NCBI GenBank assembly: GCA_002397315.1
Contig: DHAE01000020.1
Coordinates: 29,657-93,656 of the forward strand
DNA from: Comamonadaceae bacterium UBA4962
GTDB taxonomy: Bacteria > Pseudomonadota > Gammaproteobacteria > Burkholderiales > Burkholderiaceae_C
Direction: 5' to 3'
Length of the DNA: 64,000 nt
The notes beneath the pieces are model-generated. The model searched no databases. It was not told the DNA's origin and saw only the letters and a program-made list of their open reading frames with translations. Below are positions 17,005 to 27,900 of this stretch, piece after piece (the stretch's first letter is position 1; every line of letters begins with the position of its first letter). The position numbers and the translations under genes were made by a program.

Positions 17005-17953
17005 GGGGTGGCATCACGAAGCCGTCGGTGGACAGGGGGTCGGCGGCGGGACCGCCGCCGTCGGGGTCTTCGTCGTCATCGTCGTCGTCGGGCTGGGCCC
17101 AGAACATCCGGTCGGGCACGAAGTGGCCCATGCCGGGACGGAAGCCCGCGTCCAGGCAGCGGTCGAGGTAGGTGAGTGCTTCGGAGGCCGCCTCGGCCAG
17201 GTCGTTGCCGCTCGCCACGAGCGCGGTGAGCGCGGCCGAGAGCGTGTCGCCCGCGCCGGTGAAGGTGGCGTCGAACAGCTCGAACCGGGTCGTGCCGAGC
17301 ACGGTCTGCGCCGAGGTGAGCACGTTCTCGACGTGCTGCTCGGCCGCCGGCACGCCGGTGACCAGCAGATAGGGTACGCCGAGTTCCGATGCGGCCATGG
17401 CCAGGTCGCGCGCCGAGGGCTTGCGGTCGCTGCTCCAGTCCGGCAGCAGCCAGCGCGACAGCGTGCTGTAGTTGCCCACCAGCACGGAGGTCAGCGGCAT
17501 CAGCAGTTCCTGGAACGCGTCCAGGTACTGGTCGATGAGGTCGTCGCGCCACCACGACAGATTGGGCATGTACGCGATCACCGGCACGTCGTCGTAGTCG
17601 GACGCGATGGAGGCGATGGCGCTCAGGTTCTCGGGGCTGCCGGCGAAGCCGACCTTGATCGCCTGCACCGTGAGGTCTTCCAGCACGGTGCGGGCCTGCT
17701 CCGCCACCGCCTCGTCGTCGAACGCATAGTGGTCGAACACCTGGGCCGTGTCGCGGACGTAGGCGCCGGTGACCACGGCCACCGCATGGCCGCCCACCGA
17801 GGAGACCGTGGCGATGTCGCCCGTCAGGCCGCCGGCGCCGCTCGGGTCGCTGGCGTTGAAGACCATGACGCACACGGGCGTGCTCTCTTCGGGGGCTGCG
17901 GCGGGGCTGTCGGGAGGGGAAGGCGGGGGGATGGAATGTGAATCTGTGGTCAT
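16988..17953 (-). CDS. thiD: Hydroxymethylpyrimidine/phosphomethylpyrimidine kinase family protein
   Basis: This 321-residue ribokinase-fold kinase is most similar to ThiD. The N-terminal FNASDPSGAGGLTGDIATVSSVGGHA is the typical pyrimidine-binding opening, and TGAGDTLSAALTAL holds the catalytic aspartate and anion hole. Compared with the usual length of about 265, it has an N-terminal Pro/Ser-rich extension (about 25 residues) and a C-terminal tail with six consecutive aspartates followed by a Gly/Pro/Asp-rich stretch. The core looks active, but sequence around the centre is more divergent than in typical ThiD, so a PdxK-like or other substrate is possible. It is first in the thiD-hemL-acyltransferase unit and divergent from the rubredoxin gene. 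Confidence 0.82.
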   Translation of the reverse strand: MTTDSHSIPPPSPPDSPAAAPEESTPVCVMVFNASDPSGAGGLTGDIATVSSVGGHAVAVVTGAYVRDTAQVFDHYAFDDEAVAEQARTVLEDLTVQAIKVGFAGSPENLSAIASIASDYDDVPVIAYMPNLSWWRDDLIDQYLDAFQELLMPLTSVLVGNYSTLSRWLLPDWSSDRKPSARDLAMAASELGVPYLLVTGVPAAEQHVENVLTSAQTVLGTTRFELFDATFTGAGDTLSAALTALVASGNDLAEAASEALTYLDRCLDAGFRPGMGHFVPDRMFWAQPDDDDDDEDPDGGGPAADPLSTDGFVMPPHDTQH

Positions 17954-18047
17954 TGCGCCGCACCAGCGTAACGGGTGGCGCGGAAGCTGCGTCCCGCGTT
18001 CATGTCTAGATACAATCGTTGCATTCTATGTGAAGGCCCCTTAAGCT

Positions 18048-18221
18048 GTGACCGACCCTAAAACCTGGATGTGCTTGATTTGCGGTTGGATATATGACGA
18101 AGCCGCAGGTTCACCCGAGCACGGAATAGCGCCCGAGACCCGCTGGGAGGACGTGCCCATGAATTGGTCGTGTCCCGAATGCGGAGCCCGCAAGGAGGAT
18201 TTCGAAATGGTCCAGATCTGA
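18048..18221 (+). CDS. Rubredoxin
   Basis: This 57-residue electron carrier contains the two metal-binding knuckles MCLICGWIYDEAAG and WSCPECGARKEDFEMV, giving the four cysteines that hold one iron. The start is a GTG at 18048 with GAAGG 11 bases upstream. Starting at ATG 18069 would give a 50-residue protein lacking the short N-terminal arm. A TACAAT hexamer at 18011-18016 is a plausible -10 box. It is divergent from thiD across 94 bp and is followed 37 bp later by pilG on the same strand. Rubredoxins pass electrons to oxygenases or peroxide-reducing enzymes; no obvious partner is adjacent. Confidence 0.93.
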   Translation: MTDPKTWMCLICGWIYDEAAGSPEHGIAPETRWEDVPMNWSCPECGARKEDFEMVQI

Positions 18222-18258
18222 GTCCTCCAGCGGACGTCGTTTTTTACCATCATCAGCG

Positions 18259-18669
18259 GTGACGAAATTGACCCAGACCCATGGTGCCACCTTCAAGGTT
18301 CTCGTCGTCGACGACAGCAACACCATCCGGCGCAGCGCCGAGATATTCCTCAAGCAGGGCGGCCACGAGGTCATGCTGGCGGACGATGGGTTCGATGCAC
18401 TGGCCAAGGTCAACGATTATCAGCCGCAGCTGATTTTTTGCGACATCCTGATGCCCAAGCTCGACGGTTACCAGACCTGCGCCATCATCAAGCGCAACGC
18501 GCGTTTCGCGGATACGCCGGTGGTCATGCTCTCGTCGAAGGACGGGGTATTCGACAAGGCGCGCGGGCGCATGGTGGGCTGCCAGGAATATCTCACCAAA
18601 CCATTTACCAAAGACCAGCTGCTGAAAGCCGTTCAGCAGTTCGGTAATCCCCAACAAGGAGCCATGTAA
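18259..18669 (+). CDS. pilG: Response regulator PilG (CheY-like)
   Basis: This 136-residue single-domain receiver controls type IV pilus extension in the Pil-Chp pathway. Phosphoacceptor D62 lies in FCDILMPKLDG, the acidic pair is in VLVVDDSNTIRRSA, and the conserved Lys is in EYLTKPFTKD. No output domain is present. It uses a GTG start and overlaps pilH by one base (TAATG). In Pseudomonas, PilG promotes pilus extension through PilB and cAMP signalling. The assignment to PilG and not another CheY rests on gene order pilG-pilH-pilI-pilJ-pilL and on the N-terminal SNTIRRSAEIFLKQGGHEV signature. Confidence 0.93.
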   Translation: MTKLTQTHGATFKVLVVDDSNTIRRSAEIFLKQGGHEVMLADDGFDALAKVNDYQPQLIFCDILMPKLDGYQTCAIIKRNARFADTPVVMLSSKDGVFDKARGRMVGCQEYLTKPFTKDQLLKAVQQFGNPQQGAM

Positions 18670-19034
18670 TGCCCATCCAGAAAGTTCTGGTCGTCGACGA
18701 CTCGAAGACCGAGTTGATGTTCCTGACCGACTTGCTGCAAAAGAAAGGCATGCAGGTGCGCACGGCCGAAAATGCCGACGAAGCCTTCCGCCGCCTGGCC
18801 GAAGAAAAGCCGGACCTCATCCTGATGGACGTGGTCATGCCCGGACAGAATGGTTTCCAGCTCACGCGCGCCATCAGCCGCGATCCCCAATATGCCGACG
18901 TGCCGATCATCATGTGCACGAGCAAGAACCAGGAGACCGACCGGGTGTGGGGCATGCGCCAGGGCGCGCGCGGCTACATCACCAAGCCGGTCGATCCCGC
19001 CGAGCTGCAGGCCAAGATCGACGCGCTGAACTGA
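18669..19034 (+). CDS. pilH: Response regulator PilH (CheY-like)
   Basis: This is a 121-residue receiver domain. It has the acidic pair in VLVVDDSKTE, phosphoacceptor D54 in ILMDVVMPGQNGFQ, a threonine/serine switch in IMCTSKNQETD, and Lys in GYITKPVDP. It is translationally linked to pilG (one-base overlap) and precedes pilI by 16 bp. In the Pil-Chp system PilH opposes PilG, either as a phosphate sink or by promoting retraction. The segment TDRVWGMRQGARGYITKPVD is characteristic of PilH and separates it from PilG. Confidence 0.93.
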   Translation: MPIQKVLVVDDSKTELMFLTDLLQKKGMQVRTAENADEAFRRLAEEKPDLILMDVVMPGQNGFQLTRAISRDPQYADVPIIMCTSKNQETDRVWGMRQGARGYITKPVDPAELQAKIDALN

Positions 19035-19050
19035 TCCGGCCCGTCCTCCC

Positions 19051-19578
19051 ATGGCCAATCGCGAAGCGCTCCGAGAACTCCAGACCCGGCTGGCCGCCCG
19101 CCTGCAGGCCGCGCGCGTCGAAAGCTCCTCCGTCTCCTCCTGGCTGGCGGTGGAGTCGGCCGGCCGCCGTTTCCTGCTGCCCCTCGGGCAATCCGGGGAG
19201 ATCTTCTCCTGGTCCGGCGTGCAGCCCGTGCCCTATACCCAGGACTGGTTCCTCGGGGTGGCCAACCTGCGCGGCGCGCTGATCGGCGTCGTCGACCTCG
19301 CCGGCCTGCTGGGGCAGCCCGTGGCGCGCACCGAACAGGCCCTCGGCGAGGCCAGCCTGCTCGCCTTCAATGCCGCCCTCGAGGTGAACGCGGCGCTGCT
19401 GGTCGACCGCCTCGCGGGTCTGCGAGGCACCGACGCCTTCGTCGATTCCTCCCCCCCCGGCGCGGACGCCCCGCCGTACTTCGGCACCACCTACCTGGAT
19501 GCGGAAGGCACCCCCTGGCAGGAACTCAACCTGCAGGCGCTCTCCCAGCACCCCGCATTCCTCAGCATCAGCGCTTGA
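19051..19578 (+). CDS. pilI: CheW-like adaptor PilI
   Basis: This 175-residue scaffold couples the receptor PilJ to the kinase PilL. A single CheW domain spans about residues 28-170, with the beta-strand segments FLLPLGQSGEIFSW, WFLGVANLRGALIGVVDLAGLLG and LLVDRLAGLRG typical of CheW. It lies 28 bp before pilJ on the same strand. There is no second adaptor gene (ChpC) in the cluster, so PilI is probably the only dedicated coupling protein encoded here. Confidence 0.92.
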   Translation: MANREALRELQTRLAARLQAARVESSSVSSWLAVESAGRRFLLPLGQSGEIFSWSGVQPVPYTQDWFLGVANLRGALIGVVDLAGLLGQPVARTEQALGEASLLAFNAALEVNAALLVDRLAGLRGTDAFVDSSPPGADAPPYFGTTYLDAEGTPWQELNLQALSQHPAFLSISA

Positions 19579-19606
19579 GCTTTTCCTCTCTGAAGGCCGA
19601 ACCATC

Positions 19607-21841
19607 ATGTCCGTCGTGAACCCGTTTGCAAAACTATTCCATCGGAAGCCTGCGGAAGGCGATGCCGGCCAGGACTCGCTGGCGGCAGCGTCCTATCAAT
19701 CCGACGGCATGCAGAGCGTGCAGGGTGATCCGTCGGCGCTCTCCCAGCCGGGCGACGGCGACCTGGCGCAGCAGGACCTCGTCACGCTGCCCCTGCTCGG
19801 GCAGGCCACGGCCGCCGAACACCAGCGGCGCCTGCTGATCCTGCTGGCGGTGGGCGTGGTGGTGCTGGCGCTGATCGCCGGCTGGGTTCTGAAGCAGGCG
19901 GACCGCTCCGCGCAGCAGCTCGCCGCCACGGGCCAGGCGCTGATGCAGTCGCAGCGGCTCGCGAAATCGGTGTCGCAGGCACTGGTCGGCAGCCCGCAGG
20001 CCTTCCCCGACGTGGTCGACAGTTCCGGCGTGCTGGCGCGCAACGTGCGCGCGCTGGCAGCCGGCGACGACGATCTGCGCGTGCAGGCGCTGGGCGAGTC
20101 GTTCAAGCCGGACATCGAGGCCATCACCCCGCTGATGGAGCGCGCCGAGCGCAACGCGGCCGTGGTCATGGGCCAGCAGAAGATCCTGACCCAGGTGGGC
20201 GACGCGCTGCGCACCATCAACCGCCAGTCGTCCGACCTGCTCGAGATCGCCGAGACCATCTCGTCGCTCAAGCTGCAGCAGAACGCCCCCTCGTCGGACA
20301 TCTCCGCCGCGGGCCAGCTCGTGATGCTGACGCAGCGCATCGGCAAGTCCGCCAACGAATTCCAGACCACCGAAGGCGTGAGCCCCGAGGCCGTGTTCCT
20401 GCTGGGCAAGGACCTGAACACCTTCCGCGAGATCGCCCAAGGCATGCTCGACGGCAGCACCGACCTGCGCCTGGCCGCCACGCGCGACCCGCAGACGCGC
20501 GAGCAGCTCGAGAACCTCATCAAGGTCTACGACCAGACCCGCACGCAGGCCGGCGCCATCCTCGGCAACCTGCAGGGCCTGGTGTCCGCCCGCGAGGCGC
20601 AGTCCGCCATCATCGCCGACAGCGAACCGCTGCGCCGCCAACTGGAAGGCCTGCAGACCAAGCTGTCCGAGCAGACGGGCCTGGGCGCCGGCCAGCTGGC
20701 CGCCCTCGTGGCCGCCGGTCTCTTCGTGCTGCTGTGCGGCGTGGGCATTTCCCGCGTGCAACTGATGGACAGCCGGACGCGCCAGGTCGCCGCCGAAATG
20801 CAGCAGCGCGACGCCCGCCGCCAGGAGCAGGAGGCCAAGCGCGTCAACGACGCCAACCAGGCCGCCATTCTGCGGCTCATGAACGAACTGCAGTCGGTCG
20901 CCGAAGGCGATCTGACCCAGGAAGCCACCGTGACCGAGGACATCACCGGCGCCATCGCCGACTCGGTGAACTACACGGTGGAAGAACTCCGCCAGCTGGT
21001 GGGCAGCGTGCAGAACACGGCCACCCGCGTGGCCCAGACGACGGCGCAGGTGGACAGCACCTCCACCGAACTGCTGGCCGCCTCCACCGAACAGCTGCGC
21101 GAGATCCGCGAGACCGGCCGCTCGGTGCTGGACATGGCGACGCGAATCAACGAGGTGTCCGCCCAGGCCCAGGAATCCGCCTCGGTGGCCCGCCAGTCGC
21201 TGCAGGCGGCCGACTCCGGCCTGCAGGCTGTGCAGAACGCCATCGGCGGCATGAACTCGATCCGCGACCAGATCCAGGACACCTCCAAGCGCATCAAGCG
21301 CCTGGGCGAATCGTCGCAGGAGATCGGTGAAATCACCGAGCTGATCTCCGACATTACCGAACAGACCAACGTGCTGGCCCTGAACGCCGCCATCCAGGCC
21401 GCGTCGGCCGGCGAGGCGGGCCGGGGCTTCTCCGTGGTGGCGGAAGAAGTGCAGCGCCTCGCCGAACGCTCCGCCGACGCCACGCGCCAGATCTCGGCGC
21501 TCGTGAAGGCGATTCAGACGGACACGCAGGATGCGGTGGCCGCCATGGAGCGCTCCACGCAGGGGGTGGTCGAAGGGGCGCGCCTGTCCGACTCCGCCGG
21601 CACGGCCCTCTCCGAGATCGACCGCGTGTCGCGCCGCCTCGCCGAGCTGATCGAGCAGATTTCCTCCTCCGCATCGCGCGAGGCGGAACTCGCAAACGGC
21701 GTGGCCGACAATATCCAGCACATCTTCGCGGTGACCGAACAGACCGGCGAGGGCACGCGCACGACGGCCCAGCAGGTGCGGGAGCTCTCGCACATGGCCG
21801 AGGAACTCCGCCAGTCGGTGGCGCGCTTCAAGATCGCCTGA
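19607..21841 (+). CDS. pilJ: Type IV pilus methyl-accepting chemoreceptor PilJ
   Basis: This 744-residue inner-membrane receptor feeds the Pil-Chp pathway. TM1 is at about residues 72-92 and TM2 at about 361-383. Between them sits a periplasmic region with two PilJ-type helical sensor modules (for example SAAGQLVMLTQRIGKSANEF). HAMP-like sequence follows (about 425-460), then the cytoplasmic signalling helices with the hairpin tip EQTNVLALNAAIQAASAGEAGRGFSVVAEEVQRLAERS at about 585-625. Candidate methylation-type Glu/Gln pairs exist, but no methyltransferase (pilK) gene is in the cluster. The start at 19607 begins MSVVNPF; the open frame extends upstream inside pilI and is not used. Confidence 0.93.
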   Translation: MSVVNPFAKLFHRKPAEGDAGQDSLAAASYQSDGMQSVQGDPSALSQPGDGDLAQQDLVTLPLLGQATAAEHQRRLLILLAVGVVVLALIAGWVLKQADRSAQQLAATGQALMQSQRLAKSVSQALVGSPQAFPDVVDSSGVLARNVRALAAGDDDLRVQALGESFKPDIEAITPLMERAERNAAVVMGQQKILTQVGDALRTINRQSSDLLEIAETISSLKLQQNAPSSDISAAGQLVMLTQRIGKSANEFQTTEGVSPEAVFLLGKDLNTFREIAQGMLDGSTDLRLAATRDPQTREQLENLIKVYDQTRTQAGAILGNLQGLVSAREAQSAIIADSEPLRRQLEGLQTKLSEQTGLGAGQLAALVAAGLFVLLCGVGISRVQLMDSRTRQVAAEMQQRDARRQEQEAKRVNDANQAAILRLMNELQSVAEGDLTQEATVTEDITGAIADSVNYTVEELRQLVGSVQNTATRVAQTTAQVDSTSTELLAASTEQLREIRETGRSVLDMATRINEVSAQAQESASVARQSLQAADSGLQAVQNAIGGMNSIRDQIQDTSKRIKRLGESSQEIGEITELISDITEQTNVLALNAAIQAASAGEAGRGFSVVAEEVQRLAERSADATRQISALVKAIQTDTQDAVAAMERSTQGVVEGARLSDSAGTALSEIDRVSRRLAELIEQISSSASREAELANGVADNIQHIFAVTEQTGEGTRTTAQQVRELSHMAEELRQSVARFKIA

Positions 21842-21901
21842 CGCGCCGGCCGGCAGCCAGTTAGCATCAACGAAACGGCTCGCGGAGCCGGGGACGAATT
21901 C

Positions 21902-24900
21902 ATGTCACCTATTGACGCCGCAAATGCCTCGGGCGCGGACTGGAGCCAGGGAGAGCAGGACCTCGGGCCCCTGGCCTGGGTGCTGGACGAGTTGCGCAAA
22001 TCGCTCGACGGGGCCGTCAAGGCGATGCGCCGCTTCGTGCGCGACGCCGAGATGGCGCGCGAATCCGATATCGCGTCGCTCGATGCCGGCGCGCTGCGCA
22101 TCGCGCGCCAGCAATTGCACCAGGCCAGCGGGGCCCTCGAAATGGTGGGCATGGGCCCGCCGGCCCTCGTGCTGCGCTCCATGGAGGAGGCCGTCCAGAA
22201 GTTCGTGCAGCGCCCCGAGCTCTGCAGCGACGATGCCGCCGCCGTGATCGAGCGCGCCAGCTTCGCGCTCGTGGAATACCTGGAGAGCGTGCTGGCGGGC
22301 AAGCCCGTCTCGCCGGTGGCGCTGTTCCCCCAGTACCGCGACGCCCAGGCCCTCACGGGCGCCGAGCGGGTGCACCCGGCGGACCTGTGGCCGGTGGAGC
22401 GCCGCTTCCGCGAGCCGGATCTTGTGGTCGATGCCGCGCCCATCGCCTACGGTCCCGAGGCGCGTGCCCGCCTGGACACCGCCGTGCTGCGCGTCGTCAA
22501 GACCGGCAGCGCATCCGCCGCACGCGACCTGCAGAAGATCTGCCTGGGCTTCGCGGCCGGGCAGGCCGACCGCCAGGCGCGCGCCTTCTGGAAGATCTGC
22601 GCCGGCTTCTTCGAGGCCCTGGCGCAGGAATACCTCGTGCCGGACGTCTATGCGAAGCGCGCCGCGTCGCGCGTGCTCATGCAGTACGCCACGCTGGCCC
22701 GCGGCGAAACCACCATCGCGGACCGGCTCGTGCAGGACCTGCTGTTCTTCTGCTCGCAGGCCCGGCCCCGGGGCGCGGCCGCCGCGGAGCCGGACGACCG
22801 CTCCGCGCTGCGGGCGGTGCGCCAGGCCTTCGGCCTCGACCGGTTCAGGCCGGTGGACTATTCCACGCCGCGCTTCGGCCTCTACGATCCGGCGCTGCTG
22901 GCCCAGGCGCGCAAGCGCATCGCCGCGGCCACCGAGACCTGGTCCGCGCTCGCCGGCGGCGACCGCAACAAGCTCAAGCCCGCCGCCGACCAGTTCAGCC
23001 TCGTCTGCGATTCGCTGGCCAAGCTCCAGCCCGGCAGCGAACCGCTGGCGCAGGCCCTGGCGCGCGCCGTCGACACCACGGTGCGCTCCGGAGAGCCGCC
23101 CACGCCCGCGCTGGCCATGGAGGTCGCCACGGCGGTGCTGTACCTGCAGGCGTCGTTCGAAGAACTCGAATCCGCGCAGGACCACATGGCCGACCGGGCC
23201 GCGCGGCTCGCCGAGCGCCTGGACGGCGTGGCCGCGGGGGCCGAGCCGGAGCCCCTCGAACCGTGGATGGAAGAGCTCTACCGCCGCGTGAGCGACCACC
23301 AGACCATGGGCAGCGTCATGGACGAGCTGCGCGCGACCCTCGGCGAGGCCGAGAAGTCGATGGACCAGTATTTCCGCAACCCCGCGGACCTGGCCGCTCT
23401 GGGCAACGTGCCCGGGCGCCTCGCGCAGATGCGTGGCGTGCTGTCGGTGCTGGGCCTGGACCAGGCCTCGCTCGCGGTGCTGCGCATGCGCGAGACCGTC
23501 GAGCGCCTGCTGCTCGGCGAGGTGCCGGAGCCGGAGCGGCCCGCGGTGTTCGAGAAGCTGGGCGGCAACCTCGGGGCGCTGGGCTTCCTGATCGACATGC
23601 TGCGCTACCAGCGCACGATGGCGCGCAAGCTGTTCATCTACGACGAGGAACTGGACGAGCTGCGCATCCTGATGGGCCGCACCCGCACCCGCGCGAGCGA
23701 CCTGCCCGAGGAGGCCGACATCCACCGCGAGGCCCGCGCCGCGCGGCCCCTGCCGCTGCAGCTCGGCGGCGAGCGCACGCAGCAGCCGCCCGAAGACCGG
23801 CACCTGCCGCCGCTGACGGAGGTGGCTGCCCCGACGGAAATTCCTGCGCCGCTGCCGGCGGCCGAAACCACCGAGGCTGCCGAGGCAGCGGCCGAGCCTG
23901 CCGATGCAGCGCGCCCCGATGCCGACGCGCAGATGCCCGCGATGCCTGCCGCTGCGCCCTTCGCGGCTCCTGCGCCGGCGGCTGCCGCGGACGATGCGGA
24001 CGACGAGAGCGAACTGCTCGACATCTTCCTCGAAGAAGCCCGCGAGGTCGTGGCCAACGGCCTGGAGGCCGTGGCGGGCCTGCGCGCCGAGCCGGGCGAC
24101 CTGAGCGGCCAGACGACGCTGCGCCGGGCTTTCCACACGCTCAAGGGCAGTTCCCGGATGGTGGGGCTGGAAGCCTTCGGCGAAGCGGCCTGGTCCCTGG
24201 AACAGGTGTTCAACGCCTGGCTGGCCGAGCAGAAGCCCATGCGCCCGCCGATGCTGGATCTGGCGGACGATGCGCTGCGCGCCTTCGGGCGCTGGGCGGA
24301 CGATATTGCAGCGGGCCGGGCAGACGCGTGGACGCCCCGGGGCTTCGCGGAGTCCGCGCAGGCCATGCGCGATCGCGGGGAATACCTGCCGCTGGCCGGG
24401 GCCGTTCCCGCCGACGTTCCCGCCGCAGCAGCGGAGGTGGCGAAGGCACCGGCCGTTGCCATCGAAGCCGCTGAAGCGGCCGAGGCGGTCCGGGAAGCGG
24501 CGCCGCCGTCCCAGGCATTGCCGGACCTGCCGGAGCTGGAGTTTCCGGAGCCCGCGGCGTTCGCCGGGGCCGGGTCCGGGTCTGCTGTTCCTGTGGCCGC
24601 TGGCGGCGATGCGGCCCAGGTGCAGGACGCGGAAGCACAGGCCGCCTCGGAACTGGCCGACGCGTTACAGGACGCGCGAGCGCCCGCCGCCGAGGCCGAA
24701 CCTTCGTTCGACCTGGATCTGGACCTGGCACTGCCGCTGGCGGACCGCGATGCGGTGACTGCGCCGGCTGCCGATCTGGCATTCGCCGACACCCGGCCGC
24801 CGGAAGCGGAAGCGGATGCCGACGGCGGACGCGAGGCCGGCGCCGAGGCCCCGGCCGCGGTGCCCGCCGCGGACGTGTCCGAGGACATCGATTTTTCTGC

Positions 24901-27900
24901 ATTCTCCGCGGCGCTCGAGGATGGCGCAGCAGGGCATCCGGCCGACAGGGCGCTGGCGCCGGAAGAGGTGCCGCTGCCCGGCATCGACACCGGTTCTGTG
25001 CCCGGCGACGTTCCTCAGGAGGCCGGCGCACCCGCCGAGCCGGACCGGGACGGTGCGGTGCCGGCGTTCTCCACGCCCGATGAGGGCGGGCGGGGACAGG
25101 ATGCCGTTCCGGCCGGTGCATCGCCGGTGGAGCCCGCGGAAACGCCGGCGGAAACCTGGCCCGACCTTGCCCTGGATTTCGGCGACGCGGCCGACCGCGG
25201 CGGTGCCCCGGCCCATGCCGACGAAACTCCCCTGCAGGTTCCGCCTGCGGCCGGGGAGCCGGAAGCCGTGGATGCGCTCGATGCGCCCGAATTGCCCCAT
25301 GCAGCCGATGCAGCCGATGCCGCGGAATTGGCGGAGTCCGGTGGCGTCCCGGAGGCGGCGGATGCCGCGGAAGCCGGCGACGTGCGGGAGGAGCCCGCCG
25401 ATGCGCAGGAGCTTCCGCTGGTCGCCGAATCGCCGGAAGACGCGGTGAAGGTCATCGAGACGCTCCGCATCGGCATTCCGCTCTACAACGTCTACCTCAA
25501 CGAGGCCGACGAATGGTCCCGCCGGCTGGTCACCTGCCTGCAGGAATGGTCGCTGGAGCTGCACGAGCCGCTGCCGGACACGGCGGTGGCCCTGGCCCAT
25601 TCGCTGGCCGGCAGTTCCGCAACCGTGGGATTCCAGGCCCTGTCGGACATGGCGCGCGCCCTGGAGCACGCGCTGCAGCACGTACAGCTGCAGGCGCAAG
25701 GCACGCCCGAGCAGGCGCGCGTCTTCATGGCCGCCGCGGAGGACATCCGCCGCCTGCTGCACCAGTTCGCCGCCGGCTTCCTCAAGGAGCCCCACCCCCA
25801 GATCCTGGCCCAGCTGCGGGAGATCCTCGCCACCGAGGTGGCGCCGGACGCTGCCGATGCGGGCTTGCTGCCCGCGCTGGACGACACGCCGGATCCCGAA
25901 GGGGCGGCGCAGGGCGAAGCGGATGCGGCGCGGGAGGATGCGGCGGTTTCTGAGACCGCGCCAGCGACCACGCCCGCCGGCGGCCCGGAGGAATCCAATC
26001 CCGAGCCCGAGCCCGAGCCCGAATCCGCAATGGCGAGCCGCGGCCACGTGGCACCGGCGCTGTCGGTGCCGGTGGCCCTGCAGGGCGCTGCCGCGGACAC
26101 CGGCCGGCCGGCCGCCGCCGAGCCGGCGGTCACCGACATCGACGACGACATTGACGCGGTCGACGTGATCGATCCCGACCTGTTCCCGATCTTCGAGGAA
26201 GAGGCCATCGAGCTGCTGCCCTCGCTGGGCGCGGCGCTGCGGCAGTGGGCCGCGCGCCCCGAGAACCTCGGTGCCCGCAACGAGGCGCTGCGCGCGCTGC
26301 ACACCCTGAAGGGCAGTTCGCGGCTCGCGGGGGCCATGCGCCTGGGCGAGATGGCGCACCGGCTGGAATCGGCGGTGGAGCAGGTGGACACGGAGGCGCT
26401 GAGCGCCGAGGCCATCGAGCCGCTGCTGGTGGCATTCGACGGCCTGCAGTCCGGCTTCGACGCGCTGCGCAACATCGGCGCGCAGGGGCTGGCCGAGCCG
26501 ATGGCGGTGTCTCCGCAGGCCGAGCTGGCCACCGGGCCCGCCGCGCCGGCAGCCGCGCCGCAGGACGGCGGTGCGCCCATGCCCGTGCCCACGCCGCGCC
26601 CGGCCGTCCGCCTGCCCGGAGCCTCGCAGCTCACGGCCGCGCGGCCGGTGTCGAGCCAGTCGGTGCGCGTGCGCGCCCAGCTGCTCGACCGCCTGGTCAA
26701 CCAGGCCGGCGAGGTGATGATCGCCCGCTCGCGCCTCGATGCCCGCATGGTGCAGATGAAGGATTCGCTGGCGGATCTCACGGGCAACCTGGAGCGCCTG
26801 CGCCAGCAGCTGCGCGACATCGAGGTGCAGGCCGAGACGCAGATGCAGTCGCGGCTGGCGCTGTCGAAGGACTCGTCGGCCGATTTCGATCCGCTCGAAT
26901 TCGACCGCTTCACGCGGGTGCAGGAGCTCACGCGGATGATGGCCGAGTCGGTGAACGACGTGGCCACCGTGCAGCGCAATCTGCAGCGCGCGATGGAGGG
27001 CGCGGAAGACGACCTGATCGCCCAGGGGCGGCAGGCGCGCGAACTGCAGCGCGACCTGCTGCGCACGCGCATGGTGGAGTTCGAGGGCATCTCCGAGCGG
27101 CTCTACGCCGTGGTGCGGCAGGCGTCGAAGGAAACCGGCAAGCAGATCAAGCTCGACATCGACGGCGGCTCCATCGAGATGGACCGCGGCGTGCTCGACC
27201 GCATGACCCCGGCCTTCGAGCACCTGCTGCGCAACTGCGTGGCCCACGGCATCGAGGCTCCCGAGGTGCGCGCCGCCGCCGGCAAGCCGCCGACCGGCTC
27301 CATCACCGTGGCGCTGAAGCAGGACGGCAACGACGTCTCCGTGGAGTTCCGCGACGACGGTGCGGGGCTCGATCTGGAACGCATCCGCGCCAAGGCGGTC
27401 AGCCAGGGCCTGATCGCGCCCGACGCCCCGGTGGGGCCCGCGGAGGCCGCGCAGCTGGTCTTCATGCCGGGCTTCTCCACGGCCATGGAAGTGACCGGCC
27501 TGTCCGGCCGCGGCATCGGCATGGACGTGGTGCGCTCCGAGGTGAATGCCCTGGGCGGCCGCATCGAGACCACGACCGCATCGGGGCAGGGCACCTCGTT
27601 CCGCATGGTGCTGCCGCTCACGACCGCCGTGACACAGGTGGTGATGCTGCGCGCGGGCGCGCTCACGCTGGGCGTGCCGGCCAACCTCGTGGAGATCGTG
27701 CGCCGCACGAGCGGCAGCGAACTGGAGGAGGCCTACCGCCAGGGCGCGTTCGAGGATGGCGTCGAGACGCTGCCCTTCTTCTGGGCGGGTGCGCTGCTGC
27801 AATCGTCGGCGAGCAGCCAGGAGACGTCGTGCCGCACGCGTCCCGTGGTGATCCTGCGCAGCGCGTCGCAGCGCATCGCGCTGCACGTGGACGAAGTACT

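Noticed and set aside
17085..17095. Short GTC-type repeat in the thiD tail taken as a microsatellite
   Set aside because: It encodes the poly-aspartate tail in frame and is too short to be listed as a separate repeat feature.
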